This document shows positions 32,769 to 40,699 of a DNA stretch of 64,000 nucleotides, piece after piece (position 1 is the first letter of the stretch; every line of letters starts with the position of its first letter). A program made the translations under genes and the position numbers. The notes beneath the pieces were generated by a model. It was not told the DNA's origin, did not search any database, and saw only the letters and a list, made by a program, of their open reading frames with translations. The DNA lies in contig NZ_JADZLT010000055.1 in NCBI RefSeq assembly GCF_015904235.1, forward strand, positions 87,502 to 151,501, written 5' to 3'. The stretch is from Methylobrevis albus (GTDB lineage Bacteria > Pseudomonadota > Alphaproteobacteria > Rhizobiales > Pleomorphomonadaceae).

Positions 32769-34043
32769 GTGATCGATCTTCTGCACAGCACGCTCCGACG
32801 CTTCCGGCGGTCCGCTAATGGTGGGGTCGTCCTGATCGGGGCGCTGGTGCTCCCGGTTCTGCTGATCGCCGTCGGGGTCGCGGTCGATTTCGGCTTCGCC
32901 TCCCGTGACCGATCGGCGCTGCAGATCATTTCCGATACGACAGCGCTGGCGGTGGCGAGCGAACTCTCGACCGCCAACGTCACCGATGCCGGGATCGCCT
33001 CCGTCGCCAGCGCACTTGCGGAACCGCATCTGAAGCGTCAGGGTCTGGAGGCCGACGCTGTCGTGCGGGCCAGTCTCGTTTCGTCCGGCCGGGGGGTGAC
33101 GGTCGAGATCGAGCACCCGATGCGGCGGTTCTTCGGCGATATCGTCGGCAACGGCGCGTCCAGCATCGTCGTCCTGTCGACGGCGATCGTCTCGGGCAAC
33201 CAGAAGATCTGTGTCATTGCGCTCGAAGAAACCGGCTCCGAATCGATCTACCTGAAGTCGAACGCCTGGCTGACGGCGCAAGATTGCAACGTCTATTCGA
33301 ACTCCAGCAGTCCTTCGGGGATCAAGTCCGACAGCGGCATCAAGGTCACGGCCAAGATGACCTGCTCGGCTGGCGGCTTCTCCGGGACAGGCCAGTTCTT
33401 TGGACTGAAAGTTCCAGATTGTCCGCCGATCGTCGACCCGCTCGCGGCGCGCCCGCCGCCTCCGACCGCCGCCTGCAAGGCGCAGGGTCACCGCGTCGTC
33501 GACAAGGGAACGCTGAGCGCCCGGCATGTGCTGACCCCCGGCACCTATTGCGGTGGGCTGTTCATCGGCGGCAACTCGGTCGTGCGACTGGACCCCGGGG
33601 TCTACGTCATCAAGGACGGGCCACTGGTGATCGATTCCAACGCCGACGTGCGCGGCACCCATGTCGGGTTCTACATGCAGGGCGAAAAGACGACGTTCCA
33701 GTTCGTCAGCAACGCCAAGGTCAACATCGACGCGCCGAAAGACGGCCCGATGTCTGGCCTGCTGTTCTTCGAGGACAGGAGCGTTTCCCTTGGCCGGGAG
33801 CACAAGATAACCAGCAACTACGTGTCGAATCTGACGGGAACGATGTATCTGTCGCGCGGCCAGTTGACCGTCGACGCGACCAACGAGGTCGCGCAGCAAT
33901 CCGCTTTCACCGTGATCGTGGTGCGGAGGCTCTACCTCAGCGCCAACCCTAAGCTCATGGTTCAATCTGACTACGATTCGACCGAGATCCCGGTGCCCGC
34001 CGGCCTCGGCCCGGCGTCGGGTGTCCCGATCCTGTCGCAGTAG
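32769..34043 (+). CDS. TadE/TadG-like pilus-associated protein with beta-helical C-terminus
   Basis: 424 residues from a GTG. Residues 15-45 ('NGGVVLIGALVLPVLLIAVG' then 'VAVDFGFASRDRSALQ') form the N-terminal helix and processing-like Asp-Phe-Gly region shared by TadG-type proteins with a von Willebrand-less start. Residues 180-400 contain repeated short strands ('TPGTYCGGLFIGGNSVVRL', 'PGVYVIKDGPLVIDSNADV', 'GTHVGFYMQGEKTTFQFVS') which resemble a right-handed beta-helix. It is probably an exported, membrane-tethered protein. It stands alone: no Tad secretion genes are in the window. Base composition is slightly less GC-rich than the neighbours, and it lies just beyond an IS fragment. Confidence 0.7.
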   Translation: MIDLLHSTLRRFRRSANGGVVLIGALVLPVLLIAVGVAVDFGFASRDRSALQIISDTTALAVASELSTANVTDAGIASVASALAEPHLKRQGLEADAVVRASLVSSGRGVTVEIEHPMRRFFGDIVGNGASSIVVLSTAIVSGNQKICVIALEETGSESIYLKSNAWLTAQDCNVYSNSSSPSGIKSDSGIKVTAKMTCSAGGFSGTGQFFGLKVPDCPPIVDPLAARPPPPTAACKAQGHRVVDKGTLSARHVLTPGTYCGGLFIGGNSVVRLDPGVYVIKDGPLVIDSNADVRGTHVGFYMQGEKTTFQFVSNAKVNIDAPKDGPMSGLLFFEDRSVSLGREHKITSNYVSNLTGTMYLSRGQLTVDATNEVAQQSAFTVIVVRRLYLSANPKLMVQSDYDSTEIPVPAGLGPASGVPILSQ

Positions 34044-34217
34044 CGCGGGTGCCCGTTTCGCAGTACATCGGCCGACGCAGCCTCGCGCCGCGCCGTCCGC
34101 CCTCGCGGTAGCCGCAAGACCAGAAATCAGCGCCCCGCGGCTTGACTCTCCGGGGGGGAAGCCCGAACGGATGGCGCGGTACCGGGCAATCCGCGCCAGC
34201 AATCCAGGAAGGGCGTC

Positions 34218-35216
34218 ATGCCATTCAGCGACGATAGCCATCCCCTCTGGCAGGTGGCGAACCTGAAGCGGGCGCTGCATGCGGCCGGGGTGGCGCTGTG
34301 GTCGTGGACCACCGACACCGACGCCTTCGCGATGGACGAGCAGGCGTTCAGGCTCTGGGGGCTGCCGCTGGCGAGCCATGTGACGTTCGAGGATCTCTCC
34401 TCGCGCATCCACCCGGCGGACCGCGACCGGGTGCGCGCCGCCTTCACCGCGACCCGGGCGCTGGTCGGCCCCTATGAAATCGACTTCCGGATCCTGATCG
34501 GCGAGGAGATCCGCTGGATTTCCGCCCGCGGCCTCGGCAACGACGAGGGCGAGCACAACGGCCGGATGTCGGGCGTCTTCCTCGACGTCACCGGGCGCAA
34601 GCAGGCCGAAGAGGGGCATGAACTGCTCGCCGGCGAGATGAGCCACCGGGTCAAGAACCTGCTGGCGATCGCCGCGGGGCTCACCTCGCTCACCTCGCGC
34701 TCGGTGAATTCCGTCGAGGAGATGTCGCGCGAACTGATCCACCGCCTGACGGCGCTCGGCCGGGCGCACGACCTCGTCCGCCCGCTCGCCGGCAACCAGG
34801 GCCGCGCCGCGCTGCTCGGCGACCTGATCGCCGTGCTGCTCGCACCCTATGACGATTCCGGCGCCTTCAGCGGCCGCGTGCGCGTCGCCGTGCCGCGCAT
34901 GGGCATCGGCGAACAGTCCGCGACGACGCTGGCGATGGTGGTGCACGAACTCGCGACGAATTCGCTGAAATACGGCGCGCTGTCGGTGTCGTCGGGCATG
35001 CTCGACATCTCGGGGACGTCGAGCGAGACCGAGGTCTGCATCGTCTGGACCGAGCGCGGCGGCCCGCCGGTGACGAAATCGGGCGACGAAGGCTATGGCA
35101 GCAAGCTGCTCCGGCGCAGCGTGACCGGGCAACTCGGCGGCGCGATCCGGACCGACTGGTCCGACGACGGCATCATCGTGACGGTGACGATGAACCCGGG
35201 CAAGCTGGCGGAGTAG
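34218..35216 (+). CDS. HWE-family sensor histidine kinase with N-terminal PAS domain
   Basis: 332 residues, soluble (no membrane segment). Residues 15-130 are a PAS fold ('AGVALWSWTTDTDAFAMDEQ', 'HPADRDRVRAAF', 'GVFLDVTGRKQAEE'). The H-box has phospho-acceptor His143 in 'GEMSHRVKNLLAIAAGLTSL'. The ATP domain shows 'HELATNSLKYGALS' and the WxE signature 'IVWTERGGPP' that names the family. It would phosphorylate a response regulator, often general-stress PhyR-like or two-component partners in alphaproteobacteria, but none is in the window. It is an isolated gene with 174 bp upstream. Confidence 0.9.
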   Translation: MPFSDDSHPLWQVANLKRALHAAGVALWSWTTDTDAFAMDEQAFRLWGLPLASHVTFEDLSSRIHPADRDRVRAAFTATRALVGPYEIDFRILIGEEIRWISARGLGNDEGEHNGRMSGVFLDVTGRKQAEEGHELLAGEMSHRVKNLLAIAAGLTSLTSRSVNSVEEMSRELIHRLTALGRAHDLVRPLAGNQGRAALLGDLIAVLLAPYDDSGAFSGRVRVAVPRMGIGEQSATTLAMVVHELATNSLKYGALSVSSGMLDISGTSSETEVCIVWTERGGPPVTKSGDEGYGSKLLRRSVTGQLGGAIRTDWSDDGIIVTVTMNPGKLAE

Positions 35217-35585
35217 TGATCGTCGTTGAGCCGCGGGGCCCTGCGACCAGCCCGCCGTTGTCCGGTTCGGCCGTCTCAATTCCGGACCAAGCAGCTGGAG
35301 CCGTTGGCAAGTTGCGATGCTCGATGCCGGACACGGCCTCGAGCTCGCCGGCGCCCCGGCTTTTCCCTCGCCCTTCGAGACAGCCGTGAGTCAAGCCCGG
35401 CGATGACGATCGAGAGGGGGCATCGGAACCGAAGCCCGACGGGCCGAGACGCCATGCCGTGTGCGCGCAGGGCCACTTGGTGCAACATAGCATCCAGTCA
35501 ACGCATCGACCGGCAAGAGCCGGTACGAAACGGACAGCAGTAAGTCCCCCCGGGCGCCGTTGCGAGCGCCCGGGAGCACTTGTCG
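35217..35585. other. Gene-free stretch with a half repeat
   Basis: 369 bp between the HWE kinase and the DJ-1-like gene. It contains a truncated copy of the palindromic repeat family (35351-35385, in the opposite orientation to the other copies). The small frames open on both strands have no recognisable product. No promoter was evident. Confidence 0.5.
35351..35385. repeat. Half copy D of the palindromic repeat
   Basis: Contains TCCCTCGCCCTTCGAGACAG, the complement of the right arm of the full copies, but the second arm and most of the centre are missing. Confidence 0.75.
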
Positions 35586-36206
35586 TCAGGCGGCGCGGGT
35601 GGCGGCGGCCGGGACGGTTTCGGCGTGATGGATCTCGGTGCCGAGCACCTTCAGGCATTCGCGCATGAAGGCGGCGAGCGCCGTCCAGCCCTTGGCCGAG
35701 ACCATGGTACCGTCGACGAGGGCGTCGGTCGGCGAGAGGTCGACGTAGGTGCCGCCGGCGAGGCGCACTTCCGGCTCGCAGGCGGCGAGGGCGCCGACGC
35801 GCTTGCCGGTGACGACGCCGTCGACCGCGATCAGGATCTGCACGCCGTGGCAGATGGTGAAGATCGGCTTGTCGGTCTCGTGGAAGTGGCGGACCATCGC
35901 CTGGATCCGCTTGTCGGTGCGGATGTACTCCGGTCCGCGCCCGCCGGCGCAGTAGACGGCGTCATACTCGTCGAGGTTGACCTCCGAGAAGGTCTTGTTG
36001 ATGACGAAGTCGTGGCCGGGCTTTTCGGTATAGGTCTGGCCACCCTCGAAGTCGTGCAGCGAGGTCTTGATGATCTCGCCGGCCTTCTTGTCCGGGCAGA
36101 TCACGTGGACGGTGTGGCCGACGGCCTCCATCCCCTGCTGGAACACGAAGATCTCGTATTCCTCGGTGAACTCGCCGGTGAGCATCAGGATCTTCTTGCC
36201 TGGCAT
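35586..36206 (-). CDS. DJ-1/PfpI-family protein
   Basis: 206 residues; the ATG at 36206 has GGAGGAGAC upstream. It starts 'MPGKKILMLTGEFTEEYEIF' with the DJ-1-superfamily Rossmann-like fold, conserved Glu in 'GEFTEEYE', and the nucleophile-elbow Cys in 'PIFTICHGVQ'. Family members are proteases, chaperones or glyoxalase/deglycase-type enzymes. It is the downstream end of the same-strand run sbp-permease-ATPase (leftward), 62 bp after the solute-binding protein gene, so it may be part of that sugar-uptake operon. Confidence 0.85.
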   Translation of the reverse strand: MPGKKILMLTGEFTEEYEIFVFQQGMEAVGHTVHVICPDKKAGEIIKTSLHDFEGGQTYTEKPGHDFVINKTFSEVNLDEYDAVYCAGGRGPEYIRTDKRIQAMVRHFHETDKPIFTICHGVQILIAVDGVVTGKRVGALAACEPEVRLAGGTYVDLSPTDALVDGTMVSAKGWTALAAFMRECLKVLGTEIHHAETVPAAATRAA

Positions 36207-36268
36207 GGTCGTGTCTCCTCCGCGTATTGAGTGTCGGTGCGCTGGACCGGATGGCCGATCGGCAGCGA

Positions 36269-37219
36269 TCAGAACGGCGATTCCGGGAAGTAGTATTCCG
36301 CCGCGTTGTCCTTGGTGATCAGCGGCGCATCGAGCTTGAACGAGCCGCGCACCGGGGCATGGCCGGTGAAGTGGGCGACCGTCAGGTAGATCGCGGTCTT
36401 GATCATGGACGGCGGGTAGGGGGTCTCGACCGGGGTGACCGCGTCGCCGGCCATCACCTTCTCGATGATTTCCTTCATGCCGTTGCCGCCGAGCGCGTAC
36501 TTGATCTCCTCGCGGCCGGACTGCTTGATCGCCTCCAGCACGCCGAGCAGCATGTCGTCGTCGTTCGCCCAGACCGCGTCGATCTGCGGGTACTTGGCGA
36601 GGTAGTCCTGCATCAGCTTGAAGGCTTCGTCGCTGTTCCAGTTGGCGTACTGGATGTCGAGCACCTTGAGCTCGGAGCCGGCGATGCCGTCCTGGAAGCC
36701 CTTGATGCGCTCGTCGTCGATCACGGTCGGAATGCCGCGCAGCACGACGACGTTGCCCTTGCCGCCGAGGTTCTCGACGAGGAACTTCGCGGTGTTGAAG
36801 CCGACCGCGATGTTGTCGCCGGCGACATAGAGGTCCTGGATCTCCGGGTCGCTCAGGCCGCGATCGACGACGGTGATGAAGGTGCCGTTGTCCTTGATCG
36901 CCGCGACCGGGGTGGTCAGCTCCTCGGAGGTGTGCGGCAGGATGACGAGGGCGTCGAGCTGGCGCGTCGCCGACAGATCCTCGATGGCGCTGACCTGAGA
37001 GCTTGCCGAGGGCGAGGTCTTCACGACTACCTCGATATCCGGGAAGGCGGCGTTGATCTCGGCCGCGGCGGCGTTCGCATGGTAGACGACGCCGGCGGTC
37101 CAGCCGTGGTCGGCGGCCGGGATCGAGACGGCGATGGTCTTCTTTTCGGCGGCGAAGGCCGGGCCGGCGGCGAGCAGCGACAGCGTCACGCTGGTCGCGA
37201 GCAGAATGTTCCTGAGCAT
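36269..37219 (-). CDS. Sugar ABC transporter substrate-binding protein (RbsB type)
   Basis: 316 residues. 'MLRNILLATSVTLSLLAAGP' is a signal peptide ending 'AFA|A'. The mature protein has the periplasmic binding protein 1-type fold: 'TIAVSIPAADHGWTAGVVYH', 'NAAFPDIEVVVKTS', 'LDALVILPHTSEELTTPVAA', 'VVDRGLSDPEI', 'AVWANDDDMLLGVLEAI'. It matches the ribose/xylose-type cluster. GGAGGAAACCC precedes the ATG. It is followed by the DJ-1-like gene and preceded by the permease. Confidence 0.92.
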   Translation of the reverse strand: MLRNILLATSVTLSLLAAGPAFAAEKKTIAVSIPAADHGWTAGVVYHANAAAAEINAAFPDIEVVVKTSPSASSQVSAIEDLSATRQLDALVILPHTSEELTTPVAAIKDNGTFITVVDRGLSDPEIQDLYVAGDNIAVGFNTAKFLVENLGGKGNVVVLRGIPTVIDDERIKGFQDGIAGSELKVLDIQYANWNSDEAFKLMQDYLAKYPQIDAVWANDDDMLLGVLEAIKQSGREEIKYALGGNGMKEIIEKVMAGDAVTPVETPYPPSMIKTAIYLTVAHFTGHAPVRGSFKLDAPLITKDNAAEYYFPESPF

Positions 37220-37305
37220 GGGTTTCCTCCATTGATGTGACGGCAGTCGTTGTTGCAGTCCGGCGCGTCGCGGCTGCCTCGCGCGCGCCAGCTTTCCTGT
37301 TCCGC

Positions 37306-38298
37306 CTACCGCTTCGACATCCGCTGGATCAGCATCGCGATGATGATGATGACGCCCTGGACGGCTGCGACGAGGTATTCGGAAACGAAGTCGGAGAGGA
37401 CCATCAGGTTGGCGATGAACTCGAGGATCACCGCGCCGATGACCGTGCCCCAGATGCGGCCGCGTCCCCCGCGGAGCGCGGTGCCGCCGATGACGACGGC
37501 GGTGATCACCTGCAGCTCCCAGAGCAGGCCGGTGGTCGGGGTGGCGGCGCCGAGGCGGGGCACGTAGCAGATGGCGGCGATCGCGACGCAGGCGCCCTGG
37601 ATCACGAACGCCATGGTGCGCACGCGGGTGACCGAGATGCCGGAGTAGCGCGCGACGTCCTCGTTGGCGCCGACGGCGATGCAGCGGCGGCCGAAGCGGG
37701 TGCGGTAGAGCACGTAGGCCGCAACCAGCGCCACCGCGAGCGAGACGAGGATCGGGATCGGCACGCCGAGCACGTTGCCGAAGTAGACCGGGCGATAGGC
37801 CTCGCGCAGGCTGCGGTCGATCGCAACCGTGCCGCCGTCGGTCATGTAGGTGATCAGCGCGCGGAAGATGCCCATGGTGCCGAGGGTGACGATGAAGGGC
37901 TCGATGCGCCCCATCGTGACGATGGTGCCGTTGAGCAGGCCGCAGGCGATGCCGGTGACGAGAGCCACCGCCATGCCGAGCGGGATCGCCGCCGTGCCGA
38001 AGCTCGGCACCGCCCAGTTCATGAACAGGATCATCACGCCGGTGATGAAGGCCGCCATCGAGCCGACCGAGAGGTCGAGGCCGCCGGACGAGATCACGAA
38101 CGTGGCGCCGATCGCGATGATGGCGATGAAGGCGCTGCGGGTGACGACGTTGGCGACGTTGTTGGCCGACAGGAAGTCGGGATTGATCAGGAAGCCGATC
38201 AGCACCAGCGCGCCGAGCGCGAGGAAGGGGCCGACGTCGCCCCAGCCGATGGACCAGCCTTGCAGCGCGCGCGGCGGCGCGGCCGGGACGTCAGTCAT
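37306..38298 (-). CDS. Sugar ABC transporter permease (RbsC type)
   Basis: 330 residues from the ATG at 38298 ('MTDVPAAPPRALQGW'). About eight to ten membrane helices and the RbsC signatures 'SSGGLDLSVGSMAAF', 'GLLNGTIVTMGRIEPFIVTL' and 'ALRGGRGRIWGTVIGAVILE' are seen. It forms the channel through which the substrate passes. It overlaps the ATPase gene by 8 bp, so translational coupling is likely; the binding-protein gene follows. Confidence 0.92.
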   Translation of the reverse strand: MTDVPAAPPRALQGWSIGWGDVGPFLALGALVLIGFLINPDFLSANNVANVVTRSAFIAIIAIGATFVISSGGLDLSVGSMAAFITGVMILFMNWAVPSFGTAAIPLGMAVALVTGIACGLLNGTIVTMGRIEPFIVTLGTMGIFRALITYMTDGGTVAIDRSLREAYRPVYFGNVLGVPIPILVSLAVALVAAYVLYRTRFGRRCIAVGANEDVARYSGISVTRVRTMAFVIQGACVAIAAICYVPRLGAATPTTGLLWELQVITAVVIGGTALRGGRGRIWGTVIGAVILEFIANLMVLSDFVSEYLVAAVQGVIIIIAMLIQRMSKR

Positions 38299-39859
38299 GT
38301 GCGTTTCCCCCTGGCGTTTCCTTGCTCGCCACACTGCTGGTGGCGTGGAGCGCGACGTTGCTTTCCGTCATGGCGTCGCCGCTGAGCTCGCCGTTGATCC
38401 GGCCGGAGCGCATCACCAGGATGCGGTCGCAGAGGCCGATCAATTCCTGCATCTCCGAGGAGATGACGATGCAGGAGCGGCCCTCGCGCACCAGCGACTG
38501 GATGAAGGCGTAGATCTGGCTCTTGTTGGCGATGTCTATGCCGCGCGTCGGCTCGTCGATGACGATGACGCTCGGGTCGTTCAGCATCACCTTGGCGAGC
38601 AGGAGCTTCTGCTGGTTGCCGCCGGAGAGCTGGCCGGCGCGGACGTCGCGGCTGTGCAGGCGGATGTCATAGGTTTCCACCGCCTCGCCCAGCAGCTGCG
38701 CTTCGCGGCCGAGATCGAGGCCGGTGACGGGGTGCACCCGGACGAGGGCGGCGAGGGTGAGGTTGGGCGCGAGGCGCTCGCCGAGCAGCAGGCCCTTGCC
38801 CTTGCGGTCTTCGGTCAGGTAGCCGAAGCCGGCCGCCATGGCTTGCGCAGGCGAGCCGAAGTGCACCGGCCGCCCATGCAGGCGCACGGCGGCGAAGCTC
38901 GCCGGGCGCAGGCCGAGCAGCCCTTCGAACAGCTCGGTCCGCCCGGCGCCGATCATGCCGGCGAGGCCGAGAATCTCGCCCTTTTTCAGCGTGAACGAGA
39001 CGTCGTGCACGAAGCCGGGGACGCTGGCGTGCTCGATCTCGAGGGCCGGTTCGGCGAGGTCGCGTTCGAGGCGCGGCGGATAGAGGCTGGAGAACTCCCG
39101 CCCGACCATCAGGCTCGCCATGCGCTGCGGGGTGAGGCCCGCGGCGTCGTAGGTTCCGACCTTGCGGCCGTCGCGCAGCACGGTGACGCGGTCGGCGAGG
39201 CGCTCGACCTCGTCGAGGCGGTGGCTGATGTAGAGGATCGCGACGCCGCGCTGCTTCAGCTCGAGGATGATGTCGAACAGCGGATCGACCTCGTCGTGGG
39301 TCAGCACGGCGGTCGGCTCGTCGAAGATCACCACCCGGTGGGTGCCGTGCAGCGCCTTGGCGATCTGCACCAGCTGCCGGTTGGCGAGCGAGATGTCGCC
39401 GACGCGGGCCCGGGGCGAGACCTTGCAGCCGATCTCGGCGAGCTCGGCGGCGGCCGCCTCGCGCATGGCGCGCTCGTCGAGGCTGCCGAAGCGGCCGGTG
39501 ATCTCGCGGCCGATGAAGATGTTCTCGGTGACGGTCAGCGCCTCGGCGAGCAGGATTTCCTGGTGCACGAGCGCAATGCCGGCCGCCTCCGCGTCCTTCG
39601 GGGCGTGGAAGGCGATCGGTGCGCCGTCGATCAGCAGCCCGCCCTCGGTCGGATGCAGGTAGCCGGACAACAGGCGCATCAGCGTCGACTTGCCGGCGCC
39701 GTTCTCGCCGATCACCGCGTGGATCTCGCCCGGCCAGATGTCGAGCGAGACATCGGACAGCACCGTGACGCCGCCGAACGCCTTGGCGAGCCGCTCGGCG
39801 CGCAGCACCGGCGCGGCGACGGCGTCCGTCCGCTGAGAGGGGGCGAGCGCGACGGTCAT
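38291..39859 (-). CDS. Sugar ABC transporter ATP-binding protein (RbsA type, two nucleotide-binding domains)
   Basis: 522 residues with two NBDs. The first has Walker A 'GENGAGKST', 'ISLANRQLVQIAKAL' and Walker B 'VVIFDEPTAVLT'. The second has a degenerate Walker A 'MIGAGRTEL', signature 'LSGGNQQK' and 'VIVIDEPTRGIDIANK'. This arrangement is typical of the carbohydrate uptake transporter-2 family. It energises the permease. It overlaps the upstream GntR gene by 4 bp and the permease by 8 bp, so the regulator, ATPase, permease and binding protein form a tight operon. Confidence 0.93.
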   Translation of the reverse strand: MTVALAPSQRTDAVAAPVLRAERLAKAFGGVTVLSDVSLDIWPGEIHAVIGENGAGKSTLMRLLSGYLHPTEGGLLIDGAPIAFHAPKDAEAAGIALVHQEILLAEALTVTENIFIGREITGRFGSLDERAMREAAAAELAEIGCKVSPRARVGDISLANRQLVQIAKALHGTHRVVIFDEPTAVLTHDEVDPLFDIILELKQRGVAILYISHRLDEVERLADRVTVLRDGRKVGTYDAAGLTPQRMASLMVGREFSSLYPPRLERDLAEPALEIEHASVPGFVHDVSFTLKKGEILGLAGMIGAGRTELFEGLLGLRPASFAAVRLHGRPVHFGSPAQAMAAGFGYLTEDRKGKGLLLGERLAPNLTLAALVRVHPVTGLDLGREAQLLGEAVETYDIRLHSRDVRAGQLSGGNQQKLLLAKVMLNDPSVIVIDEPTRGIDIANKSQIYAFIQSLVREGRSCIVISSEMQELIGLCDRILVMRSGRINGELSGDAMTESNVALHATSSVASKETPGGNAHD

Positions 39860-40569
39860 TGCTCGAAGGCCGGCAGCAGGCGGTCGCGGGAGCGCTCGAT
39901 GTGCAGTCGCATCGCGCGGCGGGCGGCGTCGGCATCGCGGGCGGCGAAGGCGGCGAGGATCGCCTCATGCTCGTCGAGCGCCTCCTCGGTGACGCGCGCG
40001 TGGAACATCAGGCGGAAGATGTGGAAGTGGGTGTGCTGGTGCGCCAGCGTCTCGCGCACCATCTCGTTGCCGGCAACGCCGAGGATCTGGTCGTGGAACA
40101 CGGCGTCCTGGCGGGCGAACTGCGAGTAGCGGGCGCGCTCGTCGATGCCGCCGCTGCGCGACATCACGCCGGCGGCGGCGGTGAGTTCGGCGAGGGCGGC
40201 GTCGGTCATCCGCGCCGCGGCGCGGCCGGCCATTTCCGGCTCCAGCAGCAGGCGCAGCTCGTAGAGCTCCTCGAAGCGGCGGCGGGTGATCTGCGGCGCG
40301 GCGCTGTAGCCGACGAGATGCGTCTTGACGACCAGCCCCTCGCCCTCGAGCCGCCCCAGCGCCTCGCGGATCGGCGTCTGCGACACCGCGAGTTCCCGCA
40401 CCAGATTGTCCACCGTGATGCGCGCGCCGGGCGGGATCTTCAGCGCCATCAGGCGCGCGAAGATCGCATCGTAGACTTCCTCGGCGAGGCTGGCGGCGCG
40501 GTGCACCGCCGGCGCGGGTTCGCCCGGTTCCGGCAGGTGGGTGGTGGCGTGAGGTTTCGGACTGCGCAC
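39856..40569 (-). CDS. GntR-family (FCD) regulator of the sugar operon
   Basis: 237 residues from a GTG at 40569 with AAGGGGC 7 nt upstream (a TTG at 40623 would add 18 residues). Winged helix-turn-helix: 'SLAEEVYDAIFARLMALKIP' and 'LVRELAVSQTPIREALGRLE'. The FCD ligand domain has the metal/ligand residues in 'RRRFEELYELRLLLEPEMAG' and 'FHDQILGVAGNEMVRETLAH'. It is divergent from the Fe-ADH gene and co-transcribed with the sugar transporter genes, so it probably controls both. Two TATAGGAT repeats (40634-40653) lie in between as likely operators. Confidence 0.9.
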   Translation of the reverse strand: MRSPKPHATTHLPEPGEPAPAVHRAASLAEEVYDAIFARLMALKIPPGARITVDNLVRELAVSQTPIREALGRLEGEGLVVKTHLVGYSAAPQITRRRFEELYELRLLLEPEMAGRAAARMTDAALAELTAAAGVMSRSGGIDERARYSQFARQDAVFHDQILGVAGNEMVRETLAHQHTHFHIFRLMFHARVTEEALDEHEAILAAFAARDADAARRAMRLHIERSRDRLLPAFEQ

Positions 40570-40630
40570 GGTTTTGCCCCTTGACAATGAGCGACTGCTA
40601 GCACGATCCTCAACTCCACTCAATACGATT

Positions 40631-40653
40631 TCCTATAGGATTTCATATAGGAT
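40631..40653. promoter_or_regulatory. Putative GntR operator (TCCTATAGGA palindrome and repeat)
   Basis: TCCTATAGGA (40631-40640) is a perfect 10-bp palindrome, and its TATAGGAT half is repeated at 40646-40653, 12 bp later. It sits 62-84 bp before the divergent GntR start and 47-69 bp before the Fe-ADH start. Confidence 0.5.
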
Positions 40654-40699
40654 CACCCAACAAGCTGAATAATTCAGCTTTACCAATTGGATAGACGCT

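Noticed and set aside
35586..37232. One long frame joining the DJ-1-like gene to the region of the solute-binding protein
   Set aside because: The N-terminal part is an out-of-frame copy of the binding-protein gene. The DJ-1-like protein begins at an ATG (36206) with a good RBS and a full family N-terminus.
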